The notes under the pieces are model-generated. The model worked only from the letters and a program-made list of their open reading frames with translations, searched no databases and was not told the origin of the DNA. This document shows positions 5,603-12,089 of a stretch of DNA of 12,089 nucleotides, in pieces. Made by a program: the position numbers and the translations under genes. Origin of the DNA: Acidimicrobiaceae bacterium (GTDB lineage Bacteria > Actinomycetota > Acidimicrobiia > Acidimicrobiales > Bog-793); the NCBI GenBank assembly GCA_025463965.1, contig JAODBN010000144.1:1-12089 (forward strand), given 5' to 3'. The stretch's first letter is position 1. Every line of letters starts with the position of its first letter.

Positions 5603-7822
5603 ATGACCGACTCGACCATCATCTACACCCACACAGACGAGGCCCCGGCCCTGGCGACCTACTCCCTCCTGCCGGTGGTCGAGGCTTACGCCGCGACGGC
5701 TGGGGTCCGGGTGGAGACGCGCGACATCTCGCTCGCCGCGCGAATCCTCGCCGGCTTCGCGGATCGCCTCGAGGAGGGCCAGCGCGTCGAGGACGCACTT
5801 GGCGAGCTGGGCGAGCTCGCCAAGATGCGCCAGGCCAACATCATTAAGCTGCCGAACATCTCGGCATCTGCGCCCCAGCTCAAGGCGGCGATCGCCGAGC
5901 TCCGAGAGCACGGATACGCGCTGCCGGACTTCCCGGACGATCCGAAGAGCGACGAGGACCGCGACGTGCGGGCTCGCTACGACAAGGTGATGGGCAGCGC
6001 GGTCAATCCGGTGCTGCGCCAGGGAAACTCCGACCGACGAGCCCCGGCCTCGGTGAAAAGCTATGCCAGGGCACATCCCCACCGGATGGGCGCGTGGAGC
6101 GCGGACTCGCTCACGAACGTCGCCCACATGACCGGCGGCGACTTCCGCTCCACCGAGAACTCCGTCGTCATCGAAGAGGCGGGCACGCTCCGTATCGAGC
6201 TGGTCCGTCGAGACGGAAGCACCACAGTTCTGCGTGAGTCAGTGCCGGTGCTCGCTGGTGAGGTCGTGGACTCAGCTGTCATGCGGGTCGAGGCGCTCCG
6301 CCAGTTCCTGAGCGCCCAGATCGCCCGGGCCAAGGGCGACGACCTGCTCTTCTCGGTTCACCTCAAAGCCACGATGATGAAGATCTCCGATCCGATCATC
6401 TTCGGCCACGTGATTCGGGCCTTCTTCCCGAGAACGTTCGCCCAGTACGGCGATGAGCTCGCCGCAGCCGACTTGAGGCCGAACGACGGGCTCGGCTCGA
6501 TCCTCGACGGGCTCGGCTCACTCGCCAACGGCGCCGAGATCAGGGCGTCCATCGAGGCCGAGCTGGCCGAAGGTCCTGCTCTCGCGATGGTCGACTCCGA
6601 TCGCGGGATCACCAACCTCCACGTGCCCAGCGACGTCATCGTCGACGCCTCCATGCCGGCGATGATCCGGGCTTCGGGCCACATGTGGGGTCCCGACGGC
6701 ACAGAGCACGACACCCTCGCCGTGATCCCCGATGGCAGCTACGCGGACATCTACCAGGTCGTCATCGACGACTGCCGCGCGAACGGCGCCTACGACCCGG
6801 TGACGATGGGCTCGGTCTCGAACCGCGGGCTGATGGCCCAGGCGGCGGAGGAGTACGGCAGCCACGACAAGACCTTTGAGGTCGCTGCCGAAGGCACGGT
6901 TCAAGTCGTCGACAAGACCGGCGCGGTCATCCTCGCTCAGCCCGTGAGCGCCGGCGACGTGTTTCGGATGTGCCAGACCAAAGACGTGCCGATCCGCGAC
7001 TGGGTGAAGCTCGCCGTGCGACGGGCCCGGGCGACGGGCCAGCCAGCGGTGTTCTGGCTCGACAAGGGCCGCCCCCACGACGCCAACCTGATCGCCAAGG
7101 TGAACGCGTACCTCGCCGAGCAGGACACGGACGGTCTCCAGATCGAGATCATGTCCCCAGCTCAGGCGACGGCCTTCTCGCTCGAGCGCATCCGCCGTGG
7201 TGAGGACACGATCTCAGTAACTGGCAACGTGCTGCGGGACTACCTCACCGACCTGTTCCCGATCTTGGAACTCGGCACGAGCGCCAAGATGCTGTCCATC
7301 GTCCCGTTGCTCGCCGGTGGCGGACTGTTCGAAACTGGCGCAGGTGGTTCTGCGCCGAAGCACGTCCAACAGCTCCTCAGAGAGAACTACCTTCGGTGGG
7401 ACAGCCTTGGCGAGTTCCTCGCGCTGGCGGTGAGCTTTGAGCACCTGGCCGAGAGCACCGGCAACGCTCGCGCTCAGATCCTCGCCGACACGTTGGACCG
7501 GGCCACGGGCACTTACCTGGCTCAAGACCGATCGCCCAGCCGACGTGTCGGTGGCATCGACAACCGCGGAAGTCACTTTTACCTGGCTCTCTACTGGGCG
7601 CAGGAGCTCGCGAAGCAGACCGAGGACCCGGAGCTCGCGAAGGCGTTCGCCGGCCTTGCAGCCTCGTTGACAGAGAACGAAGAGACGATCGTCGAGGAGC
7701 TGATCTCCGTTCAGGGATCGCCCGCCGACATCGGCGGCTATTACCAGCCCGAGCCGTCACTCGCTACGGCGGTGATGCGTCCCTCGGCGACCTTCAACGA
7801 GGCGCTCAGCGCTCTCGGTTGA
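5603..7822 (+). CDS. icd: NADP-dependent isocitrate dehydrogenase, monomeric type
   Basis: A 739-aa cytoplasmic enzyme of the monomeric IDH class (usual length about 740), converting isocitrate and NADP+ to 2-oxoglutarate, CO2 and NADPH in the TCA cycle. The opening MTDSTIIYTHTDEAPALATY is the family N-terminus. GSAVNPVLRQGNSDRRAP carries Ser132, Asn135 and Arg139. Lys255 lies in SVHLKATMMKISDP. These numbers agree exactly with those known for the Azotobacter enzyme. VDASMPAMIR has Asp348, probably the metal-binding Asp (350 in that enzyme). The C-terminal half holds LDKGRPHDANLI and the VPLLAGGGLFETGAGGSAPKH coenzyme/substrate region. ATG 5603 has GGAG 5 nt upstream. It is followed by a convergent regulator gene 65 bp away. 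All expected motifs are intact. Confidence 0.97.
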   Translation: MTDSTIIYTHTDEAPALATYSLLPVVEAYAATAGVRVETRDISLAARILAGFADRLEEGQRVEDALGELGELAKMRQANIIKLPNISASAPQLKAAIAELREHGYALPDFPDDPKSDEDRDVRARYDKVMGSAVNPVLRQGNSDRRAPASVKSYARAHPHRMGAWSADSLTNVAHMTGGDFRSTENSVVIEEAGTLRIELVRRDGSTTVLRESVPVLAGEVVDSAVMRVEALRQFLSAQIARAKGDDLLFSVHLKATMMKISDPIIFGHVIRAFFPRTFAQYGDELAAADLRPNDGLGSILDGLGSLANGAEIRASIEAELAEGPALAMVDSDRGITNLHVPSDVIVDASMPAMIRASGHMWGPDGTEHDTLAVIPDGSYADIYQVVIDDCRANGAYDPVTMGSVSNRGLMAQAAEEYGSHDKTFEVAAEGTVQVVDKTGAVILAQPVSAGDVFRMCQTKDVPIRDWVKLAVRRARATGQPAVFWLDKGRPHDANLIAKVNAYLAEQDTDGLQIEIMSPAQATAFSLERIRRGEDTISVTGNVLRDYLTDLFPILELGTSAKMLSIVPLLAGGGLFETGAGGSAPKHVQQLLRENYLRWDSLGEFLALAVSFEHLAESTGNARAQILADTLDRATGTYLAQDRSPSRRVGGIDNRGSHFYLALYWAQELAKQTEDPELAKAFAGLAASLTENEETIVEELISVQGSPADIGGYYQPEPSLATAVMRPSATFNEALSALG

Positions 7823-7880
7823 ACATCGCGATGTGAGCTCCGGCTCCATCGACAGCACCGGGGGATGGACAGCGTTGTCC
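7823..7880. terminator. Palindrome and hairpin between convergent icd and gntR-type genes
   Basis: Directly after the icd stop is a perfect 12-bp palindrome, ACATCGCGATGT (7823-7834). A second dyad, GGACA-GCGT-TGTCC, is at 7867-7880, just before the stop of the opposing gene. Between two convergent genes these are the best candidates for transcription ends, though the stems are short and there is no T-tract. The terminator role is inferred from position. Confidence 0.35.
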
Positions 7881-7887
7881 GAACCCG

Positions 7888-8622
7888 TCAGGCGTTGGCA
7901 GCCCCGTCGTTCGTCTCGGCGTGGCCCAGCAAGGTCGACTCGACGCGCTCTAGGTGGACCTCGGTCGCTCGGACCGCTGCGCCGACCTCACGAGCTCGCA
8001 GGGCGCTGACGAGTTCGCGGTGCTCCCGGCGGCGCTCCTGGCGACGTCCCGGAGCGTCACTTCGGCGCTTCAGGTTCCCCCAGACGCGACCTTGCCTCGC
8101 ACTTTCGACCGGGCCGTACATGCGCACGATCAGAGGGTTGTGGCTGGCGAGCACAATCGATCGGTGCAAGGCAAGGTCCCAGGTCTCGAACTCTTCGACG
8201 CTCTCGGCCGCCTCCCCGCCGAGCAGGCATCGCTCCATCTCCTGGAAGTCTCGCTCCGTGGCCCAGGAGACGACGAGCGGCACAAGGCGCGGCTCGATCA
8301 GGCGGCGGGCTGCCATGACGTCGGCCGGCCCGAAGTCGTCGGGGTTGAGGGCCGAGGAGTCGGGCAGCGGCGTCCCTGCCGATTGCGACGCGGGCCCGGC
8401 GAGCAAGAAGGTTCCCCGCCCCACCTCCCGGGAGATTCGTCCTTCGTCCTCGAGTGTCTGTAGCGCACGCCGGATCGCCGTGCGCGTGACCTGCAGCTCC
8501 TGAGCGAGGCGACGCTCGGTCGGGAACTGGACTCCCGCCGCTCCGCCGCCAGCAAAGCGCGTGACGATGAGGTCGGCGAGCTCCTGGGCTCGCACTGGAA
8601 CCACCTTTGTCGACTCGCTCAC
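7888..8622 (-). CDS. GntR-family (FadR/FCD subfamily) transcriptional regulator
   Basis: A 244-aa regulator, normal length for the FCD group. Residues 9-73 are a GntR winged helix: FPTERRLAQELQVTRTAIRR is the helix-turn-helix and REVGRGTFLL the wing. The C-terminal FCD ligand domain keeps the metal-site pattern: Asp149 and His153 (WDLALHRSI), His201 (EHRELVSAL) and His223 (EVHLERV). Such domains bind carboxylic acids through a metal ion. GTG 8622 is chosen because GGAG lies 10 nt upstream and the domain starts shortly after; the frame stays open to 8814 but that extension is unlike the family. It is divergent from the FAH-family gene and probably represses that unit, and perhaps itself, through the repeats at 8741-8794. 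The inducer is likely an acid handled by the FAH enzyme or the transporter. Confidence 0.93.
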   Translation of the reverse strand: MSESTKVVPVRAQELADLIVTRFAGGGAAGVQFPTERRLAQELQVTRTAIRRALQTLEDEGRISREVGRGTFLLAGPASQSAGTPLPDSSALNPDDFGPADVMAARRLIEPRLVPLVVSWATERDFQEMERCLLGGEAAESVEEFETWDLALHRSIVLASHNPLIVRMYGPVESARQGRVWGNLKRRSDAPGRRQERRREHRELVSALRAREVGAAVRATEVHLERVESTLLGHAETNDGAANA

Positions 8623-8709
8623 CGCACGGTCACTCCACGCTCTCCCACTGGTCGCGACCAATTCTACTGGGATGGCCGTGTTCGCGCCTAGATAAGCGGG
8701 AGGGGGGCC

Positions 8710-8738
8710 TTGACGCCTCCTGACGCTGCAGTTACAGT
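8710..8738 (+). promoter_or_regulatory. Sigma70-type promoter for the FAH/transport unit
   Basis: TTGACG (8710-8715), a 17-bp spacer and TACAGT (8733-8738) form a near-consensus promoter. The start of transcription would fall near 8745, inside the first CAACCAA repeat, leaving a leader of about 125 nt before the ATG at 8871. Confidence 0.65.
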
Positions 8739-8740
8739 CC

Positions 8741-8794
8741 CAACCAATCCGACTAATTGTCAACCAACTCAACCAAAACAGGTAATTGGTTGAG
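8741..8794. promoter_or_regulatory. Operator array, probable GntR-family binding sites
   Basis: CAACCAA occurs three times (8741-8747, 8761-8767, 8770-8776) and once inverted as TTGGTTG (8786-8792). The last two sit in a perfect inverted repeat: CTCAACCAA (8768-8776), nine bases, TTGGTTGAG (8786-8794). The array covers the predicted transcription start and early transcript, where a bound dimer would block RNA polymerase. TTGGT/ACCAA half-sites are common for FadR/FCD regulators, and the adjacent divergent gene encodes one. A TTGACA on the minus strand (8763-8758) might serve the regulator's own promoter, but no good -10 follows it. Confidence 0.65.
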
Positions 8795-8870
8795 GACAGG
8801 ACGCTCGGCTGCAAGGCCTTGTGGGCAGGTTCGAGCCGGGGGCTCGGACGTTGAGAGGGGAGAGCGCGTC

Positions 8871-9770
8871 ATGCGTCTTGCCACGATCATCACCGAACGC
8901 GGTCCACGGCTCCATGTTCGAGGGCGCAGCGGCTACGTAGACGCCGCCGACGCTTCCGGAAACGGCCGGTACAGCTCGCTCAACGCGGTCCTCCAAGACG
9001 GCATGGGAGCGATGGACTCACTGAGAGGACTCGCCAACCAGGACGGGACGACCTACGGCGAGGCCGAGCTTGGCCCAGCGTGTCCCGAGCCGCCTCGAGT
9101 CCTTTGCCTCGGCGTGAACTATTTGGCGCACGCCCTCGAGTTCGCTGGCCGAGGGGCGCCGACCTGGCCCGAGTCGTTCGTGCGGGGGACCGACTCGGTA
9201 CTCGGCCCGTACGCGGATCTCGTCAAGCCCGCGCTCGTCGAGCGGTTCGACTTCGAAGGTGAGCTCGGCATCGTGATCGGTTCCGGCGGGCGCTACATCC
9301 CTGCGGCAAAGGCTCTCGACGCGGTCGCGGGCTACGTGATCATCAACGACGGCTCAGCGCGCGAGTGGCAGCGAGCCGCGACCCAGTGGACGCCAGGCAA
9401 GAACTTCGATGCCACCATGCCGATCGGTCCCGAGGTGGTTACCCCAGACGAGCTCGACGTCAGCGACGTTCAGCTGACGACGCGGCTGAATGGGGAAGTC
9501 ATGCAGCAGGCGAGCACCGCGCAAATGATCGTGTCGGTGCCGAGAGCGATCGAGTACCTCTCGAGCTTCACCACCCTGCGGCCCGGTGACGTCATCGCCA
9601 CCGGGACGCCGGGCGGCGTGGGAGCGGGCCGCACGCCGCCGGTCTGGATGCAGCCGGGTGACGTGATCGAGGTGGAGATCGAAGGAATCGGGACCATCCG
9701 CAATCGAGTGGTTGCAGAGAAGGGGGATGTGGCCGACTGGCCATGGCGGGTTCCGGCGCAGGCGTCGTAA
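8871..9770 (+). CDS. Fumarylacetoacetate hydrolase (FAH) family enzyme
   Basis: A 299-aa protein with an N-terminal FAH-type domain and the catalytic barrel from about residue 80. RVLCLGVNYLAHALE opens the core. FDFEGELGIVIG gives the metal ligands Glu129 and Glu131, and NDGSAREWQ gives Asp160 (usual form NDVSARD). TPGKNFDATMPIGP holds Lys177, and IATGTPGGVG closes the site. The family cleaves or isomerises C-C bonds in acylpyruvates and 2-hydroxymuconate-type diacids with Mg2+ or Mn2+: fumarylacetoacetate hydrolase, acylpyruvase, homoprotocatechuate-pathway isomerase/decarboxylase. Which reaction applies is not decidable here. ATG 8871 follows GAGGGGAGAG by about 7 nt. It is the first gene of a unit with a binding protein and permease, suggesting breakdown of the imported compound. 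Confidence 0.92.
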   Translation: MRLATIITERGPRLHVRGRSGYVDAADASGNGRYSSLNAVLQDGMGAMDSLRGLANQDGTTYGEAELGPACPEPPRVLCLGVNYLAHALEFAGRGAPTWPESFVRGTDSVLGPYADLVKPALVERFDFEGELGIVIGSGGRYIPAAKALDAVAGYVIINDGSAREWQRAATQWTPGKNFDATMPIGPEVVTPDELDVSDVQLTTRLNGEVMQQASTAQMIVSVPRAIEYLSSFTTLRPGDVIATGTPGGVGAGRTPPVWMQPGDVIEVEIEGIGTIRNRVVAEKGDVADWPWRVPAQAS

Positions 9771-9887
9771 TCGGCCGCACTGGCAATGTCCCGGCCGCCG
9801 CGCAGCGACGGTCGGATGCAAGATCCGGAGGTCGGTCTCGCCCTCCGGCCGAACAGCGCAGAGTTCACTGGCTTTCTAGGGGGCGTC

Positions 9888-11261
9888 ATGAACGAAGAGC
9901 ACAGGCAACGATTGGCACGATCGCTCCCAGTGGGGCCGCGAGGGGGAGCGGCCCGCTGGGCCCGGAAGACGGCGCCGCTAGCGGCGGCCGCGGCGATCTC
10001 GCTGCTCGCTGTGGCGAGCCCGGCGAACGCCAAGGTGTTGCCGAGGGCGAGCTCAGGGGGTGCGCTGACCGTTGCCGACGTGGCACCGTTCACAGGCACC
10101 GACGCCGCCCTCGGCCCGACGTACCTCGTCTCTTGTGACGCCGCGACGAACGCCATCAACGCCGCCGGTGGGGTGCTGGGCCACAAGCTCAACTGCAAGA
10201 GCGTCGACACGAGAGGCGACCCCGCCGACGCCGTTCCCGCCGTCCGGCAGATGTACGCGTCGACCTCGAACTTGGTCCTCGTCATCGGCCTGACCTCGGA
10301 CGAGGCGGCATCGGTCGTCCCGATCATCAACTCCAACAAGACGGTGATGTTCAGCATGTCCGGACAGTCGGAGTTCGACCATACGCATTTCGACTACTTC
10401 TACCGGCTCGTGCCACCAGACCTCGCCGAGTCCTACGCGATGGTCGCGATCGCCAAGTACGTCGACCACTACAAGAAGGTGGCGCTCGCCTTCGGCAACG
10501 ACATCGGCTCGCAGACCTTCGTCAACCCGGCGGTCCAGTCCATCAAGAAGGCCGGTCTGAAGCTCGTGAGCAACGAGACGCTCAGCCTCTCGTCCACGAC
10601 GTTCCGTACCGAAGCGGCCAAGATCGCCGCCTCGCATCCCGACGTCGTCTTCACCGAGGCGCTCGGGCCGACAGAGGCGGCGTTCCTGTCTGAGCTCAAG
10701 CAGGAGAACAACGGCAAGGTCATCCCGGTCATCGGGACCTCCGCGACGATCTCGCCTGACTGGTACAAGTCCGTAGCCGCGGCGATCGGATCCAAGACCC
10801 TGGTGACGAGCTACGCCGCCGACAACCTGGTCACCGAGACGAGTGGGCCCGCGTACTCGGCGTTCTCCAAGGCGATCTTCGCCGAGAAGGGCAAGGTCGG
10901 GAACACCGGCAGCTTCAGCACCTACCTGAGCGCTCCCGGAGCGGTGCACCTCTATGACGGCATCAACATTGCCGCCCTCGCCATGCTCGAGGCGAAGAGC
11001 ACCGTGCCGAGCGTCTACCGCAGTTTCATTGCAAGGGTCGGCGACGGCGTTCCCGGGGCGGAGACGGTGTACTCCTTCGCCCAAGGCGCAGCAGCGCTGA
11101 AGGCCGGCAAGAAGATCCGCTACGAGGGTCCCGGCGGTCCAACGAGCTTCGACTCCTACCACGACTCGACTGGCATCTTCCAGATCGACAAGTACGGAGC
11201 GACAGGTCAGGTGCTCGTGTCTGCGAACATCCCGACCTCTGAGATCAGGTCCGTCTCCTGA
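9888..11261 (+). CDS. ABC transporter solute-binding protein, LivK-like (type I periplasmic-binding fold)
   Basis: A 457-aa exported protein. Residues 1-48 look like a long Sec signal: basic stretch, hydrophobic LAAAAAISLLAVA, cleavage after SPANA. No Cys follows, so there is no lipobox. The mature part begins ALTVADVAPFTGTDAALGP, the first strand and loop of Peripla_BP_6 proteins, with IGLTSDEAASVVPIINSNKT at the second ligand loop and FRTEAAKIAASHPDVVF further on. The family binds branched-chain amino acids, amides, aromatic acids or related small molecules outside the membrane. ATG 9888 has AGGGGG 4 nt upstream; an open frame back to 9786 lacks such a site and would bury the signal. It lies 117 bp after the FAH gene and 115 bp before the permease. 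The ligand is probably the FAH pathway compound (inference). Confidence 0.92.
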   Translation: MNEEHRQRLARSLPVGPRGGAARWARKTAPLAAAAAISLLAVASPANAKVLPRASSGGALTVADVAPFTGTDAALGPTYLVSCDAATNAINAAGGVLGHKLNCKSVDTRGDPADAVPAVRQMYASTSNLVLVIGLTSDEAASVVPIINSNKTVMFSMSGQSEFDHTHFDYFYRLVPPDLAESYAMVAIAKYVDHYKKVALAFGNDIGSQTFVNPAVQSIKKAGLKLVSNETLSLSSTTFRTEAAKIAASHPDVVFTEALGPTEAAFLSELKQENNGKVIPVIGTSATISPDWYKSVAAAIGSKTLVTSYAADNLVTETSGPAYSAFSKAIFAEKGKVGNTGSFSTYLSAPGAVHLYDGINIAALAMLEAKSTVPSVYRSFIARVGDGVPGAETVYSFAQGAAALKAGKKIRYEGPGGPTSFDSYHDSTGIFQIDKYGATGQVLVSANIPTSEIRSVS

Positions 11262-11278
11262 TCTGAGCAGCCGATGGC

Positions 11279-11323
11279 CGGCATCAGGGACGGGTCGAGC
11301 CTGTCGACCCGTCCCTGATGCCG
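11279..11323 (+). terminator. Perfect 20-bp-stem hairpin between binding-protein and permease genes
   Basis: The left arm (11279-11298, starting CGGCATCAGG) is fully complementary to the right arm (11304-11323, ending CCTGATGCCG), with a 5-nt GCCTG loop. It starts 18 nt after the stop of the binding-protein gene. No T-run follows, so it is either a partial (U-less) terminator or a stabiliser of the upstream mRNA, letting the binding protein be made in excess over the permease. Confidence 0.75.
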
Positions 11324-11376
11324 ACATCTGCCACAGTTAGCGCAGGCTCTCCAGTGCGCCGAAAGGTCGTCCACCC

Positions 11377-12089
11377 TTGAGCATCTTTCTCGCATCGCTC
11401 GCCTTCGGGTGCATTACCTCAGCTGTCCTGGCAGTGGCCTCTGTAGGCTTCACTTTGCAATTCGCCGTGACCAACGTGCTGAACCTGGCCTACGGAGCGG
11501 TGATGATCGCAGCAGCGTTCATCGCCTACTCGGTGAACGCCGCCGGGGTGAACATCTGGATCTGCGCCCTCGTCGCGGCCGCCGTCGGCTCGGTGCTCTC
11601 GCTCTTCCTCAACCGCGTCATCTACACCCCCTTCCAGCGTCGCAAGACATCGCCGATAGCGCTCGTCATCGTGGCGCTCGGAATGACCCTCATCTTGGAG
11701 TTCGGGACCCAAGCGATCGCCGGACCGACCAACGTCTCCTATGTGATGGCCCAGGGCCCGAACGTGCGGCTCGGCTCGTTCGTCCTCTCCGCGGCCCAGC
11801 TTGGGATCATCGGGCTGTCCTTGGTGATCATGGTGGGCGTGCACCTCCTCATCCGCTACACCCGCCTCGGAAAGGCGATGCGGGCGACCGCCGCGAACGG
11901 CGACCTCGCCCGAAACTGCGGCATTCGCACCGACCGAGTGGTCACGGTCACGTGGCTCATCACGGGGGCCCTGTGCGGGATCGCCGGGGCGGTCTTTGGC
12001 ATGGATGCCGGGACCTTCGGAGCGACGAGCACGGACCTGTTCTTGGTGCTGATCCTTGCGGCGGTGTTTCTCGGCGGTCCTGGCGAGCC
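11377..12089 (+). CDS. LivH-type branched-chain amino acid/related ABC transporter permease (partial, 3' end off window)
   Basis: An open frame of 237 codons from TTG 11377 to the right edge; GAAAGG is 10 nt upstream. The protein is a chain of hydrophobic segments. GFTLQFAVTNVLNLAYGAVM near residues 23-42 is the hallmark of LivH permeases (usual form LTL-FGV--VLNLAHG). The cytoplasmic coupling loop reads RYTRLGKAMRATAANGDLAR followed by NCGI, and then comes a membrane helix ending GALCGIAGAVFG. It forms the inner-membrane channel with a LivM partner and LivG/LivF ATPases, which would be expected downstream. It partners the binding protein just upstream. The TTG start is the only plausible one before the first membrane helix. 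About a fifth of the usual length (around 290 aa) is missing. Confidence 0.9.
   Translation, partial: MSIFLASLAFGCITSAVLAVASVGFTLQFAVTNVLNLAYGAVMIAAAFIAYSVNAAGVNIWICALVAAAVGSVLSLFLNRVIYTPFQRRKTSPIALVIVALGMTLILEFGTQAIAGPTNVSYVMAQGPNVRLGSFVLSAAQLGIIGLSLVIMVGVHLLIRYTRLGKAMRATAANGDLARNCGIRTDRVVTVTWLITGALCGIAGAVFGMDAGTFGATSTDLFLVLILAAVFLGGPGE

Noticed and set aside
8623..8814. N-terminal extension of the GntR regulator and an upstream extension of the FAH gene (8757-8870)
   Set aside because: Both would overlap the promoter and operator region, lack family similarity, and are less well supported than GTG 8622 and ATG 8871, which have ribosome sites.
10053..11327. Minus-strand open frame of 424 codons opposite the binding-protein gene
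   Set aside because: Arg/Gly/Val-rich shadow sequence opposite a well-supported gene with signal peptide and family motifs; it also runs through the hairpin.

Overview
The window is high-GC bacterial DNA with short intergenic gaps, genes on both strands and frequent GTG/TTG starts. Two deazaflavin (F420)-type enzymes (a luciferase-like oxidoreductase at 1-731 and a Ddn-like protein at 2334-2759), a monomeric NADP-isocitrate dehydrogenase and a DUF5335-like protein together point to an actinobacterium (Actinomycetota) that makes F420. The genus cannot be read from the sequence. No tRNA, rRNA, transposase, CRISPR array or phage gene was found.

Left part (1-5206), a patchwork of single-gene units: the 5' part of an F420-dependent LLM oxidoreductase on the minus strand (cut by the window edge); a divergent NAD(P)-binding epimerase-like SDR with a near-consensus promoter whose spacer holds a 13-bp palindrome; a Ddn/nitroreductase-like protein preceded by a chain of overlapping mini-ORFs; a minus-strand DUF5335-like protein; a small unrecognised protein; and an alpha/beta-hydrolase-fold protein with a charged N-terminal extension. 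In this last protein the nucleophile, acid and histidine positions are Gly, Asn and Trp, so it looks like a pseudoenzyme.

Middle (5207-7822): a roughly 400-bp leader with two perfect dyads, then a full-length monomeric isocitrate dehydrogenase (739 aa) that keeps the family's key residues at the expected numbers.

Right part (7888-12089), a catabolic and transport locus: a GntR/FCD repressor on the minus strand faces a plus-strand unit of a fumarylacetoacetate-hydrolase-family enzyme, an ABC solute-binding protein and a LivH-type permease that runs off the window. The divergent gap holds a TTGACG-17-TACAGT promoter followed directly by CAACCAA repeats and a perfect 9-9-9 inverted repeat, the probable GntR operator. 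A perfect 20-bp-stem hairpin separates the binding-protein gene from the permease gene. The likely role is regulated uptake and breakdown of an organic acid or aromatic-derived compound; the substrate is not determined.

No wholly new multi-gene system is evident. The most unusual items are the triad-less hydrolase with its N-terminal module, the GntR operator array, the intercistronic hairpin and the overlapping mini-ORFs before the Ddn-like gene.
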